NCBI GenBank assembly: GCA_022562335.1
Contig: JADFPM010000025.1
Location: 1-16,824, forward strand
Direction: 5' to 3'
Origin: Chloroflexota bacterium
GTDB taxonomy: Bacteria; Chloroflexota; Dehalococcoidia; Lucifugimonadales; UBA3495
DNA length: 16,824 nt
The position numbers and the translations under genes were made by a program. Below the pieces are notes generated by a model that saw nothing but the letters and a program-made list of their open reading frames with translations, had not been told where the DNA came from and did not search any database. The stretch's first letter is position 1, and every line of letters starts with the position of its first letter. Below, piece by piece: positions 6,226 to 13,481 of this stretch.

Positions 6226-7650
6226 ATGGCTGAGCAGGACGTGGCATTGATGGCCCATTTGCTGCGGCGCGCCGGATTTGGGGCAAGCCGTGACGAGATC
6301 GAGGCCAAGACAGCCCAAGGGTACGACGCGACGGTGCAGGCGCTGCTGCATCCCGATGACCAACCTGGGATTGAAGACGACCTGGTGATGCGTTACCAGC
6401 CTTCTTATCATGAAGCTGCGGCCATTGAAAACAACGTCCAGTCCTGGCTCTTCCGGATGATCAACAGTCCGCGCCAGCTGCAAGAGAAGGTAGCCCTGTT
6501 TTGGCACATGATATTCTGTGCCGGCCATAGCAAGATCGACAGCGGCCAAGAGATGGGGATAATGATCCAGATGTTCCGGGATTACGGAATGGGCAGTTTC
6601 CGGGACCTGTTGATGCAATTGTGTCTCAGCCCAGGCATGATGTATTACCTGGACAACTCCGAGAGCCACAAGATCAATCTCAACGAGAACTACGGCCGGG
6701 AGTTGTTGGAACTGTTCTCGCTGGGCGTCGGCATGGACGAGGGATTCAACTATTCCGAGGACGACGTCAAGGCTTGCGCCCGGGCGTTCACCGGCTGGAA
6801 CGTGGCCCCGGCCTATCCGCCCTTCCCCTACGGCCGCAGCCCATGGGAATTCCGTTTTGATCCCGCGGACCACGACGATGAAGAAAAGACATTCTTGGGA
6901 GAGACCGGAGCCTGGGACGGCGGCGACATCGTAGACATCGTTTGTAAACAACCGGCCACCGCCCGGTTCTTGGCCCGTCATATGTACAACTTCTTCGTGG
7001 CCGATGAGCCCCAGATCCCGGCCTGGCGGCTGACCCCGCCCCGGGACGAGGCCGCCATAAAGCTCCTGGAAAAGACCTACTTCGACTCCGGATACAACAT
7101 CGGGGCCATGCTGGAGGCGCTGTTCACCTCCGATTTCTTCAAGTCGGAAGACGTACGCTACGCCAAGGTGAAGAGCCCGGCGGAAGTGGTGGCGGGTACC
7201 CTGAGGCTGGCGGGCGACCACCGGGAGATAAAGCCGGGGTTGTTCGAGATCTCTCAGGAGCCCAAATACATGGGCATGGACCTGATGAATCCCCCCACGG
7301 TGGAGGGATGGCACACCGGCAGGGAGTGGATCGACAGCGGCACCCTGGTGGAACGCATAAATTTCGCTTCCGATTACCTGGGCAACACCGAGATGCCGGG
7401 TATCAAAGACATAGTGAACCGGCTGGCCGCCAGGGGCAGCAAGCTGTCTCCCGCGGAGTTCGTGGACGGGTGCTTGGACCTGGTGGGACCGTTGGACGTT
7501 ACCGACGACACCCGGTCGGAGCTGACCAGTCACGCCCAGAAAGCCGGAGATTTGAGCCACGGCTCCGATGCCGAGCGCACCGAGTTCACCCGCCGGACCG
7601 GCGAGATGCTTCAAATGATTGCCGCTACGGCGGAGTTCCAGTTCGGTTAA
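6226..7650 (+). CDS. DUF1800 family protein
   Basis: The family's biochemical role is unknown; its genes are usually paired with DUF1501 genes, as here. Numbered from M at 6226 (474 residues), the hallmarks are LLRRAGFGA (12-20), EKVALFWHMIF (87-97), NENYGRELLELFSLG (153-167), FTGWN (188-192) and the C-terminal MNPPTVEGWHTG region. Members in Planctomycetes and others often carry export signals, but this one begins MAEQDVALMAHLLRRAGFG with no hydrophobic leader, so a cytoplasmic location is inferred. DUF1501 follows after 54 bases and an NHL-repeat protein after that, all on one strand from a single promoter to a single terminator. The strong ribosome binding site and intact motifs suggest an expressed, functional gene. 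The family identification is firm and the function unknown. Confidence 0.9.
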   Translation: MAEQDVALMAHLLRRAGFGASRDEIEAKTAQGYDATVQALLHPDDQPGIEDDLVMRYQPSYHEAAAIENNVQSWLFRMINSPRQLQEKVALFWHMIFCAGHSKIDSGQEMGIMIQMFRDYGMGSFRDLLMQLCLSPGMMYYLDNSESHKINLNENYGRELLELFSLGVGMDEGFNYSEDDVKACARAFTGWNVAPAYPPFPYGRSPWEFRFDPADHDDEEKTFLGETGAWDGGDIVDIVCKQPATARFLARHMYNFFVADEPQIPAWRLTPPRDEAAIKLLEKTYFDSGYNIGAMLEALFTSDFFKSEDVRYAKVKSPAEVVAGTLRLAGDHREIKPGLFEISQEPKYMGMDLMNPPTVEGWHTGREWIDSGTLVERINFASDYLGNTEMPGIKDIVNRLAARGSKLSPAEFVDGCLDLVGPLDVTDDTRSELTSHAQKAGDLSHGSDAERTEFTRRTGEMLQMIAATAEFQFG

Positions 7651-7704
7651 ACCAAATAGACAGTTTCCCGTACGCCTGTACGTTAATTTATTGGAGGACG
7701 AATA

Positions 7705-8841
7705 ATGGTTTCGACCAAGAAAGACCCGGTATTGGCAGTCCTGTCGCTATCCGGAGGCAATGACGGGCTGAACACGCTCATACCGCGCAACAGCGGATTG
7801 TATCGAGACTACCGGCCTACGTTGGGAATTCCCGAAGACCAGATAATCCCCATCAACGATGAGTTGGGATTTCATCCGGCCATGGGTCCGCTGAAAAAGT
7901 TCTGGGACCAGGGCAAGCTGGCCATTTTCCTGGGCATCGGTTATGCCACGCCCAGCTACTCCCACTTCCGCTCCATGGATATCTGGCATACCTGCGAGCC
8001 CGACACGATTGGCACCGAAGGTTGGTTGGGGCGGGCCATCAAAGATATGGACCCATCGGGTGAGAACGTGCTCACCGGGGTCAACTTTGGACGGGGCCTG
8101 CCTCGAGCGCTGGCTAAGGATGGGGTGCCCGTGGCCTCCGTCGGAAACCTGGAGACCTACGGACTGCTTACCGGAATAGATGGCGAGTCCCAGCGGAATG
8201 AGGCGTTGGACGTCTTTGGCCGCATGTATTCACCGGCCGTGGGCCGGGGCGCCGTGCTGGATTACATCCACCGCACCGGCACCGACGCTCTGAAGGGGGC
8301 CGACATCCTGGCCACCGCGCCGGACAACTACTCTTCCACCGTCGAGTATTCCAATACCACGGTGGGCCAGTACATGAAGAACATCGCCCAGACCCACCTG
8401 GCTGGATTCGGTACGCGGATCCTGTACACCACCTCTCCCTATAACAGTTTCGACACCCACGCCAACCAGGGCCAGCTCCACGGGGGACTGTGGTCCGACG
8501 TGTCCAACACCGTGGAGAATTTCTTCGACGACCTGCACGAGCATGACGCCGCCGACAACGTGACCCTGTTCATGTTCACCGAGTTTGGCCGGCGTATCAG
8601 CGACAACGGCTCTGGCACCGACCACGGCGCCAGCGGCATCGCCTTCGCGATAGGCGACCACGTCAAGGGCGGGCTCTACGGTGAATACCCCTCCCTGGAG
8701 CCAAACAAGCAGGAAGAGGGCGGCAACCTCAAGTCCAGCATGGACTTCCGCCAGGTTTACGTTTCCATCCTGGAAGACTGGCTCCACCTGGACGCCACTC
8801 CCATAATCGGCGGTAAGTTCGAACCGGTGAAGTTCTTTTAG
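7705..8841 (+). CDS. DUF1501 family protein (alkaline-phosphatase/sulfatase-like fold)
   Basis: DUF1501 proteins are related to the alkaline phosphatase/sulfatase superfamily by fold, but substrates are not established. Visible motifs in 378 residues: LSLSGGNDGLNTLIP (13-27), YSHFRSMDIW (85-94), SFDTHANQ (248-255), TEFGRRISDNGSGTDHG (292-308) and DFRQVYVSILEDWL (347-360). The Asp/His pairs in the FDTH and TDHG motifs are the candidate metal ligands. Most members begin with a twin-arginine export signal; here the protein opens directly at VSTKKDPVLAVLSLSGG, which is where the mature domain normally starts, so the signal is absent and not merely missed. The start ATG has GGAGG seven bases upstream. 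It is the middle gene of the DUF1800-DUF1501-NHL operon. Confidence 0.92.
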   Translation: MVSTKKDPVLAVLSLSGGNDGLNTLIPRNSGLYRDYRPTLGIPEDQIIPINDELGFHPAMGPLKKFWDQGKLAIFLGIGYATPSYSHFRSMDIWHTCEPDTIGTEGWLGRAIKDMDPSGENVLTGVNFGRGLPRALAKDGVPVASVGNLETYGLLTGIDGESQRNEALDVFGRMYSPAVGRGAVLDYIHRTGTDALKGADILATAPDNYSSTVEYSNTTVGQYMKNIAQTHLAGFGTRILYTTSPYNSFDTHANQGQLHGGLWSDVSNTVENFFDDLHEHDAADNVTLFMFTEFGRRISDNGSGTDHGASGIAFAIGDHVKGGLYGEYPSLEPNKQEEGGNLKSSMDFRQVYVSILEDWLHLDATPIIGGKFEPVKFF

Positions 8842-8938
8842 AGCGGCATCTGGCAGCTAGTAAATCGGAACGGCCGCGCTGAGGCAAACACAGCATCCCC
8901 AGCGCAGTTCATAATCAGCTAGATAAGAGGTAAAAGGC

Positions 8939-9943
8939 ATGAGCACCCATTTTTTTGGGCTGACCGACCGGACCTACTCTTACTCCCATTCGGTGGGACG
9001 TAGTGAGTTCTCCGGCACCGGGTTCAGGAATCCGGTGGATTTCGCGTTGGGCGCCGACGACATCGTATACGTCTTGAACCGTTCCTACGAGAACCGGCCG
9101 GACGGGATACACGTGACCGTCTGCACCCTGTCGGAAGAGTACATCTCCGAGTTTGGGTCCTACGGCGAGGCCGACGGCCAGTTCATGTGGCCCACGTCGA
9201 TAGTATTGGACAAGGACGAAAATCTGTATATAGCCGATGAATGGCTTAACCGTATCTCTGTCTTCAGCAAGGACGGTGAGTTCCTCAGCAAATGGGGAAC
9301 CGGTGGCTCGGGAGACGGTGAATTGGACCGCCCCGCGGGCTTGGCCATCAGTTCAGACCAGACCATGTTCGTGGTCGACAGCCGGAACAGCAGGGTCCAG
9401 AAATTCACCTTGGACGGCAAGTTCCTGGGCAAGTTTGGCAGCTTCGGGAGTGGTCCCGGCGAGTTCAATATGCCCTGGGGGATCGCGTTGGCGCCCGACG
9501 GATCGGTGTTCGTGGCCGACTGGCGAAACGACCGTATCCAGCAGTTCACCGCCGACGGGAAGTGGCAGGCCACCTTTGGCCAGTCCGGCAGCGGCGTGGG
9601 TCAATTCAACCGGCCCAACGGCGTTTGCGTGGACCAGGACGGCGACATATACGTAGCCGACTGGATGAACAACCGGGTCCAGATACTAAGTCCTGAGGGC
9701 CGGTTCATCAATGAGATGCGCGGCGACCACGTCCTGTCCAAATGGGGCAAAGATAAGCTGTCCTCCAATCCGGACATGATCCGCCAACGGGCGATAGCCA
9801 TGGCTCAAGATCCGACCTTCGACAAGAAGTTCTCTCACCCTTGCGCCGTCAAATGCGATGGCCAGGGCCGGATCTTTGTGCTGGATCACACCCGGAACCG
9901 GATACAGATATACACCAAGGATAAGGAGCCCGTCCTGGCTTAA
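8939..9943 (+). CDS. NHL-repeat six-bladed beta-propeller protein
   Basis: The 334 residues form about six NHL repeats, at roughly 29-60, 83-115, 131-162, 178-210, 225-255 and 299-326, each with the pattern 'P.G.a...dG.iyVaD..N.RiQ.F...G'. Clear copies include GSVFVADWRNDRIQQF and GDIYVADWMNNRVQIL. Linkers carry FG.{2}GSG.GQF/EF motifs typical of this type. Between blades five and six is a charged insert (about 260-298). There is no signal peptide, membrane segment or extra catalytic domain, so it is probably a cytoplasmic binding scaffold. The start at 8939 has AAGAGG and AAAGG upstream. It lies 97 bases after DUF1501 and ends just before a strong terminator, closing the operon. Which ligand or partner it binds is not known. 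Confidence 0.9.
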   Translation: MSTHFFGLTDRTYSYSHSVGRSEFSGTGFRNPVDFALGADDIVYVLNRSYENRPDGIHVTVCTLSEEYISEFGSYGEADGQFMWPTSIVLDKDENLYIADEWLNRISVFSKDGEFLSKWGTGGSGDGELDRPAGLAISSDQTMFVVDSRNSRVQKFTLDGKFLGKFGSFGSGPGEFNMPWGIALAPDGSVFVADWRNDRIQQFTADGKWQATFGQSGSGVGQFNRPNGVCVDQDGDIYVADWMNNRVQILSPEGRFINEMRGDHVLSKWGKDKLSSNPDMIRQRAIAMAQDPTFDKKFSHPCAVKCDGQGRIFVLDHTRNRIQIYTKDKEPVLA

Positions 9944-9978
9944 CGGGTCCCGATCCAAGAAACACCGGCGAACACTTT

Positions 9979-10019
9979 GCCGGGGCGGGCATTAGATTGC
10001 TTCCGCCCCGGCGTTTTTT
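9979..10019 (+). terminator. Intrinsic terminator after the NHL gene
   Basis: GCCGGGGCGG (9979-9988) and CCGCCCCGGC (10003-10012) form a perfect ten-pair GC stem with a 14-base loop, followed by G and TTTTTT (10014-10019). It ends the DUF1800-DUF1501-NHL transcript and separates it from the convergent gene at 10133. No matching T run exists for the minus strand. Confidence 0.9.
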
Positions 10020-10132
10020 ATGCTCAGGCTGTTGGGGCTATACCGATTTTTTTACGGAATGGTGGTTCGACAATCCTGGCCGGGTCCCCATCCCCAGGTC
10101 CAGACCTTGATTCCCGGCGCGCCTATCGGTTC

Positions 10133-10489
10133 CTACGGGCCTTCGGGCATGCCGGAGTCGATCCAGGCCACGAGCTCATCTACCTCTTCCCTGGATAGGA
10201 AGGGGCCCCGCAGGGGCATCCGCCCGGAGGTGCCGATGGCCCGGGCCAGGGAGCGGACGAGGGCGGTATCCCGGGCGGGGATGCCGGGTTCGATGGCCCG
10301 GATCCCCGACAGGATGCTGTCTTTCAAGGCCTGGGAGGTTTCCCAATAGAAGTCGTGGATGCCGGGCAATGGTTGACGCCCCGACCGCGCTATCCACCTT
10401 TCCATGATGGTGTCCATGATCTCTTTGACGCGGGGCCAATATACCGGCGGCTGTTCGGAGGGATCGGAAGGCAGGGAATCGTCGGGCAT
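10133..10489 (-). CDS. Small protein resembling a c-type cytochrome tail but lacking the haem motif
   Basis: The 118-residue protein has a C-terminal half that follows the pattern of haem-domain tails found beside DUF1501/DUF1800 genes: AIEPGIPARDTALVRSLARAI, then GRMPLRGPFLSREEVDELV and AWIDSGMPE. In true cytochromes the Met of RMP is the distal haem ligand. However, there is no CxxCH anywhere; where it would be expected the protein reads GIHDFYWETSQALKDS. No signal peptide is visible. I start at the ATG at 10489, which has TGGAG ten bases upstream; a TTG at 10570 would add 27 residues of low-complexity sequence. The gene follows mogA by 107 bases on the same strand and converges on the NHL gene. 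The relation to cytochromes is my reading of the pattern, and function is unknown. Confidence 0.6.
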   Translation of the reverse strand: MPDDSLPSDPSEQPPVYWPRVKEIMDTIMERWIARSGRQPLPGIHDFYWETSQALKDSILSGIRAIEPGIPARDTALVRSLARAIGTSGRMPLRGPFLSREEVDELVAWIDSGMPEGP

Positions 10490-10596
10490 TTGGGCGTATC
10501 TCCAGAATGATCGATAACGGGGCCGGAGTGACGGCGGGCTTCGCCACCGGCCGTTCTCGGTGGGTTGCAAGACGTGGGTTGCTTTTCAGTGTGGGG

Positions 10597-11088
10597 TTAT
10601 GTGGGATGTTCGCTGACGGACTCCCGCTGCAGCAGTTCCAGCGCGTGGGGCAGCACGGGGAGGACCACCTCCAGGCATTCCCGTACTCCCTTGGTGCTGC
10701 CGGGTAGCGTAATGATCAATGTATTCCCCCGGATGCCCGCCACCGACCGGCTGAGCATGGCCATGGGGGTGAATCTCAAGGTTTCCGCCCGCATGGTTTC
10801 CGCCAGGCCTGGCACCTCTCTGTCTATGATGGACAGGCAGGCTTCGGGGGTGATGTCGTGGCGTCCCAGGCCGGTGCCGCCGGTGGAAATGATCAAATCG
10901 ACCTCGCCGGAGTCGGCCCATTCCGACATGCGGCCGGCGATGACATCCTTATCATCGGGGACCACCTCGTACCTGACGCCCTGGTATTCCGGCGGCGCCA
11001 GCAGATCCTTGATCGCCTGGCCGCTGGTGTCCTCCCGCTGGCCCTGGGAACCCGAGGTGCTGACGGTTAAAACGGCCAATCTGAACAT
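10597..11088 (-). CDS. MogA/MoaB-type molybdopterin adenylyltransferase
   Basis: Proteins of this family adenylylate molybdopterin ahead of molybdenum insertion in cofactor biosynthesis, in the cytoplasm. In 163 residues the fold's signatures are visible: LTVSTSGSQGQREDTSG near the N terminus, ISTGGTGLGRHDITPEA (67-83) carrying the TGGTG substrate loop and D78, and LPGSTKGVREC (128-138). Length fits the single-domain MogA/MoaB type and not the larger MoeA or CinA. The start is ATG 11088, with GGAGG five bases before it; a GTG at 11094 overlaps that site. It is divergent from the HIT gene and followed by the small cytochrome-tail-like gene. No other molybdenum-cofactor gene is in the window. 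MogA and MoaB cannot be separated by eye. Confidence 0.9.
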   Translation of the reverse strand: MFRLAVLTVSTSGSQGQREDTSGQAIKDLLAPPEYQGVRYEVVPDDKDVIAGRMSEWADSGEVDLIISTGGTGLGRHDITPEACLSIIDREVPGLAETMRAETLRFTPMAMLSRSVAGIRGNTLIITLPGSTKGVRECLEVVLPVLPHALELLQRESVSEHPT

Positions 11089-11164
11089 GGCCACCTCCGG
11101 GCACTATATTAACATACAGCCTGTGCCTGGGACCCTTCCAAACAAGTGGAGATGCCGGTCCACG

Positions 11165-11193
11165 TTGACAAGGGTTTACCCTCCATCTATATT
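11165..11193 (+). promoter_or_regulatory. Strong sigma70-type promoter of the HIT-crotonase-cupin operon
   Basis: A perfect TTGACA (11165-11170) and TATATT (11188-11193) are separated by 17 bases. The transcript would start near 11200, leaving about 130 bases of leader before the HIT start. This leader (11200-11332) holds several inverted repeats, for example GGTCTT/AAGACC around 11242-11279. Confidence 0.7.
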
Positions 11194-11332
11194 CACAAGG
11201 CCCGCCGCCGGGTAGCCTGAAAGGGCTTTGTGATCCCAGCAGGTCTTTTGATCGACTCGGGAATCGCGGTGGCAAGACCCTTGGTTGTAGCGCCATATAA
11301 GGTGAGGATCACCCGGAGTTGAGCGCCAGAAA

Positions 11333-11668
11333 TTGAGCACCCCAGCCGACTGCGTTTTCTGCGAGATCGTCGCAGGCCGTTCCCCGGCCAGGATCAGGTA
11401 TCTTGACGAAGACATCATAGTCATCGTGAACCGGCTTACCTGGGTGCCGGTGATGCTTCTGGTGATGCCGAAGAAACATTACAGCCAACTGGAATTGTGG
11501 AATAGCGGGCTTTTGAACCGGTTGGGAAAGGTGGCGGCGGAGATGGGGTGTATGTATTCGGTGGGCGGGTTTCGCATATTGTCGAACTTTGGGCCCGACG
11601 GTATGCAAAGCCAGAGCCACGGTCATTTGCACGTTGTCGGCGGCACGCGGCTGATCGAATATGCGTGA
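11333..11668 (+). CDS. HIT (histidine triad) family nucleotide-binding hydrolase
   Basis: HIT proteins hydrolyse nucleotide phosphoramidates or related phosphoesters, using the middle histidine of the triad as nucleophile. The triad is H96-G-H98-L-H100-V-V near the C terminus. The N terminus has C7-V-F-C10, the usual zinc half-site of Hint-like members, and PKKHY at 47-50 is also typical. With 111 residues it is at the short end for the family, complete through the triad. The only in-frame start is TTG at 11333 (a TGA lies at 11303), with no good ribosome binding site close by; GGAG is about 16 bases upstream. It is first in a + strand run with the crotonase and cupin genes, the gap to the crotonase being filled by a heptad repeat. 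Its substrate cannot be told. Confidence 0.85.
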   Translation: MSTPADCVFCEIVAGRSPARIRYLDEDIIVIVNRLTWVPVMLLVMPKKHYSQLELWNSGLLNRLGKVAAEMGCMYSVGGFRILSNFGPDGMQSQSHGHLHVVGGTRLIEYA

Positions 11669-11681
11669 GGAAAATACGGCG

Positions 11682-11745
11682 CTCAGCCGTCGGCATCCAG
11701 CTATCAGCCCGAACGCTGACCGCTGCGCGCTGGCCGCTGATAGCT
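11682..11745. repeat. TCAGC heptad repeat with inverted arms
   Basis: Four seven-base units of form NNCAGCN or a one-base variant (CTCAGCC, GTCGGCA, TCCAGCT, ATCAGCC; 11682-11709) are followed by CGAA and four units in the opposite sense (CGCTGAC, CGCTGCG, CGCTGGC, CGCTGAT; 11714-11741). AGCTATCAGC (11699-11708) and GCTGATAGCT (11736-11745) form a perfect ten-base inverted repeat. It fills the gap between the HIT gene and the crotonase. Confidence 0.75.
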
Positions 11746-11764
11746 AACTAGGAGCGTATCACTT

Positions 11765-12541
11765 TTGGCTGAAACAGTTCTTTACGAAAAGCGGGACAAC
11801 ATTGTCATCATCACGCTAAACCGGCCGGCCTCGTTGAATTCCATCAACCGGCAATTGCGACGGGAGCTGGGCGAGGCCATCGAGAGGTTCGATGGGGAAG
11901 AAGGGTCGTACGTGGCCATCATCACCGGCACGGGAAGAGCCTTTTGCGCGGGAAGAGACCTGAAGGAGCGCGCGGCGGACAACGCGGAAGGCGTTCAGGC
12001 CAAGGCGTCGGATAGCATGAGCCCCGACCGGCCGTTCATGTGGCCCCGAACCTGGAAGCCGCTGATCGCCGCGGTCAATGGCTTCGCCCTGGCCGGCGGC
12101 TGGTCCATCGCCCAGATGTGCGACCTGCGGATAGCTTCCGAAGAGGCCCAGCTGGGGATCACCGAGACCAAATGGAGCCTTCTGCCCCCCTTCGGGACCG
12201 TCCTGCCTAAATCGATGTCCATGTCGGCCGTGCTGGAGTTGGTGTTGACCGCCCAGCCGGTCTCCGCCCAAAGGGCCTACGATATGGGTTTCCTAAATAA
12301 AGTCGTCCCCGCGGACCAGTTGATGCCCGAAGCATTAAAAATGGCGGGACAGATCGCGGAAAATGCCCCGCTGGCCACCCAGTATTTCAAGGAGCTGGCG
12401 TATACCGGACAGAACATGAGCACCGAGGACATCTGCGCCATGACCTACAAGATGTACGACCAGCTTCTGGCCACCGAGGACTCTAAAGAGGGCCCGAAAG
12501 CCTTTGCCGAAAAGCGCAAACCCCAATGGAAGGGGAGGTGA
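11765..12541 (+). CDS. Crotonase-family protein (enoyl-CoA hydratase/isomerase-like)
   Basis: Crotonases act on acyl-CoA thioesters by stabilising an enolate in an oxyanion hole. This 258-residue protein has the fold's marks: ITLNRPASLNSI (16-27), AFCAGRDLKE (59-68) and AAVNGFALAGGWSIAQMCD (102-120), which supply the two oxyanion-hole backbone amides. The first catalytic glutamate of true hydratases (the E in GGGCEL) is replaced here by S114 in AGGWSI, while the second is kept as E134 in GITETKW. It is therefore less likely to be a plain enoyl-CoA hydratase; isomerase, hydrolase or decarboxylase chemistry is possible. The start is TTG at 11765 with GGAG ten bases upstream. It lies between HIT and cupin genes, with heptad repeats on both sides; an acyl-CoA dehydrogenase lies nearby on the opposite strand. 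Confidence 0.88.
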   Translation: MAETVLYEKRDNIVIITLNRPASLNSINRQLRRELGEAIERFDGEEGSYVAIITGTGRAFCAGRDLKERAADNAEGVQAKASDSMSPDRPFMWPRTWKPLIAAVNGFALAGGWSIAQMCDLRIASEEAQLGITETKWSLLPPFGTVLPKSMSMSAVLELVLTAQPVSAQRAYDMGFLNKVVPADQLMPEALKMAGQIAENAPLATQYFKELAYTGQNMSTEDICAMTYKMYDQLLATEDSKEGPKAFAEKRKPQWKGR

Positions 12542-12546
12542 TAGCT

Positions 12547-12574
12547 GACAGCTTTCAGCGGTCAGCCATCAGCC
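12547..12574. repeat. TCAGC heptad repeat, four units in perfect phase
   Basis: GACAGCT, TTCAGCG, GTCAGCC and ATCAGCC follow one another at exact seven-base spacing in the gap between the crotonase stop and the ribosome binding site of the cupin gene. This is the same repeat family as at 11682-11745 and 14669-14682. Confidence 0.8.
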
Positions 12575-12597
12575 ACTAAGACTGGGAGGTTTTAGCC

Positions 12598-13311
12598 ATG
12601 GAGCCCATAATCCGGAACTTTAGAAACCTTTATTCCCCGGAAGGGACGTCGGCCAGGATGATCTGGCTGGACGACAATCCCACCACCTGCACCATGACCT
12701 ATTCGGAGATAGCCGCCGGCGCCACCAGCGCCCACCACATACATCCCTGGGAGCATGAGGTGTATATCATCAAGGGCTCCGGCACCCTGTTTTGCGACGG
12801 TAAGGAGTTTCCCGTCAAAGAGGGCGACGGGATCCTGATCCCCGGCGAGGTTGACCACTACACCCTGAACAACGGCGGCGACGGCGTCATACGCCGCATA
12901 GAGATCAATCCATTGATGGCGGCCCAGACCGGGGGGGCCCGCACCGGCGAAACCGGCAACGGCAAGCCGCCGGTGATCCGTAATTTCAGGGACCTGGGAA
13001 AGGAGCCGGGCAGCAGGTTGATCGGCATTCCCGACGGAGCGCCGACCTACGTGATGTTGTACAACGGGGCCATGGCGCCGGGCGCGGTTAGCCACGAAAG
13101 CGCAGGAGGCCACGGCCACGAGTGGGACCACGCGGTGTTCATCCTGGAGGGTCACGGCACCATTGTCTGCGACGGCAAGGAGTTCGCGGTGGCCGAGGGG
13201 GATTCGGTGCTGGTCCCGCCCAACTGCTTCCACCAATGGCGCAACACCAGCGATGCCCCCATGCTAAGGGTGACCTTCAACGCGCTGGCGGCGGACCTGG
13301 CGGAGCATTAG
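12598..13311 (+). CDS. Two-domain cupin (bicupin) metalloprotein
   Basis: The 237 residues hold two cupin barrels that share a duplicated opening (IIRNFRNLY at 4-12 and VIRNFRDLG at 126-134) and a duplicated CDGKEF segment (66-71 and 191-196), so the gene arose by internal duplication. Cupin 1 has the full metal set: H47, H49, E54 and H87 (PGEVDHY). Cupin 2 keeps H172, H174 and H212 (PPNCFHQW) but has A179 where the glutamate should be. Cupin enzymes of this build include dioxygenases, isomerases and decarboxylases; nothing here fixes the reaction. The start ATG has GGGAGG about eight bases upstream. It is last in the HIT-crotonase-cupin run, and a cytoplasmic location is likely, as there is no signal peptide. 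Confidence 0.85.
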   Translation: MEPIIRNFRNLYSPEGTSARMIWLDDNPTTCTMTYSEIAAGATSAHHIHPWEHEVYIIKGSGTLFCDGKEFPVKEGDGILIPGEVDHYTLNNGGDGVIRRIEINPLMAAQTGGARTGETGNGKPPVIRNFRDLGKEPGSRLIGIPDGAPTYVMLYNGAMAPGAVSHESAGGHGHEWDHAVFILEGHGTIVCDGKEFAVAEGDSVLVPPNCFHQWRNTSDAPMLRVTFNALAADLAEH

Positions 13312-13328
13312 GCCGCTCACTCCACAAA

Positions 13329-13415
13329 ATGTCATGTTGAGCCAGCCGCAGCGGCGAAACATCTGGGGAGGGGACGCCCCCTGCCCCAGATCCTTCGGAG
13401 CGCTCAGGATGACAT
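13329..13415. repeat. 87-bp imperfect inverted repeat between convergent genes
   Basis: The left arm opens ATGTCATGTTGAGC and ends ATCTGGGG; the right arm opens CCCCAGAT and ends GCTCAGGATGACAT. The arms are imperfect inverses across about 33 bases each, with a GC-rich centre. Sequences of the form TGTCAT.CTGAGC...GAA.ATCTGGG are, to my recollection, dispersed intergenic repeats in many bacterial genomes. Lying between the cupin stop and the acyl-CoA dehydrogenase stop, its hairpin could end transcripts from both sides, although there is no T run. Confidence 0.7.
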
Positions 13416-13441
13416 GGCTGGAGGCTTGGGATGACCCGCAC

Positions 13442-13481
13442 GGGAATGCCCCGGACGGGAATGCCCCGGACGGGAATGGGC
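13442..13481. repeat. 15-bp tandem repeat
   Basis: GGGAATGCCCCGGAC occurs twice in direct succession (13442-13456, 13457-13471) and a third, diverged copy (GGGAATGGGC) runs up to the acyl-CoA dehydrogenase stop codon. Being a multiple of three it reads as PDGNA in one frame, but no gene uses that frame. Confidence 0.75.

Noticed and set aside
6157..7614. Long 485-codon frame on the minus strand opposite DUF1800
   Set aside because: It mirrors the codon pattern of the DUF1800 gene, is rich in His/Val/Gly as such shadows are, and has no recognisable domain.
8230..8787. 185-codon minus-strand frame opposite DUF1501
   Set aside because: A shadow of the DUF1501 coding sequence; the plus-strand frame has clear family motifs and a ribosome binding site.
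13442..13481. Three 15-base repeats as a possible CRISPR array
   Set aside because: Units are directly adjacent with no spacers and far too short; this is a simple tandem repeat.
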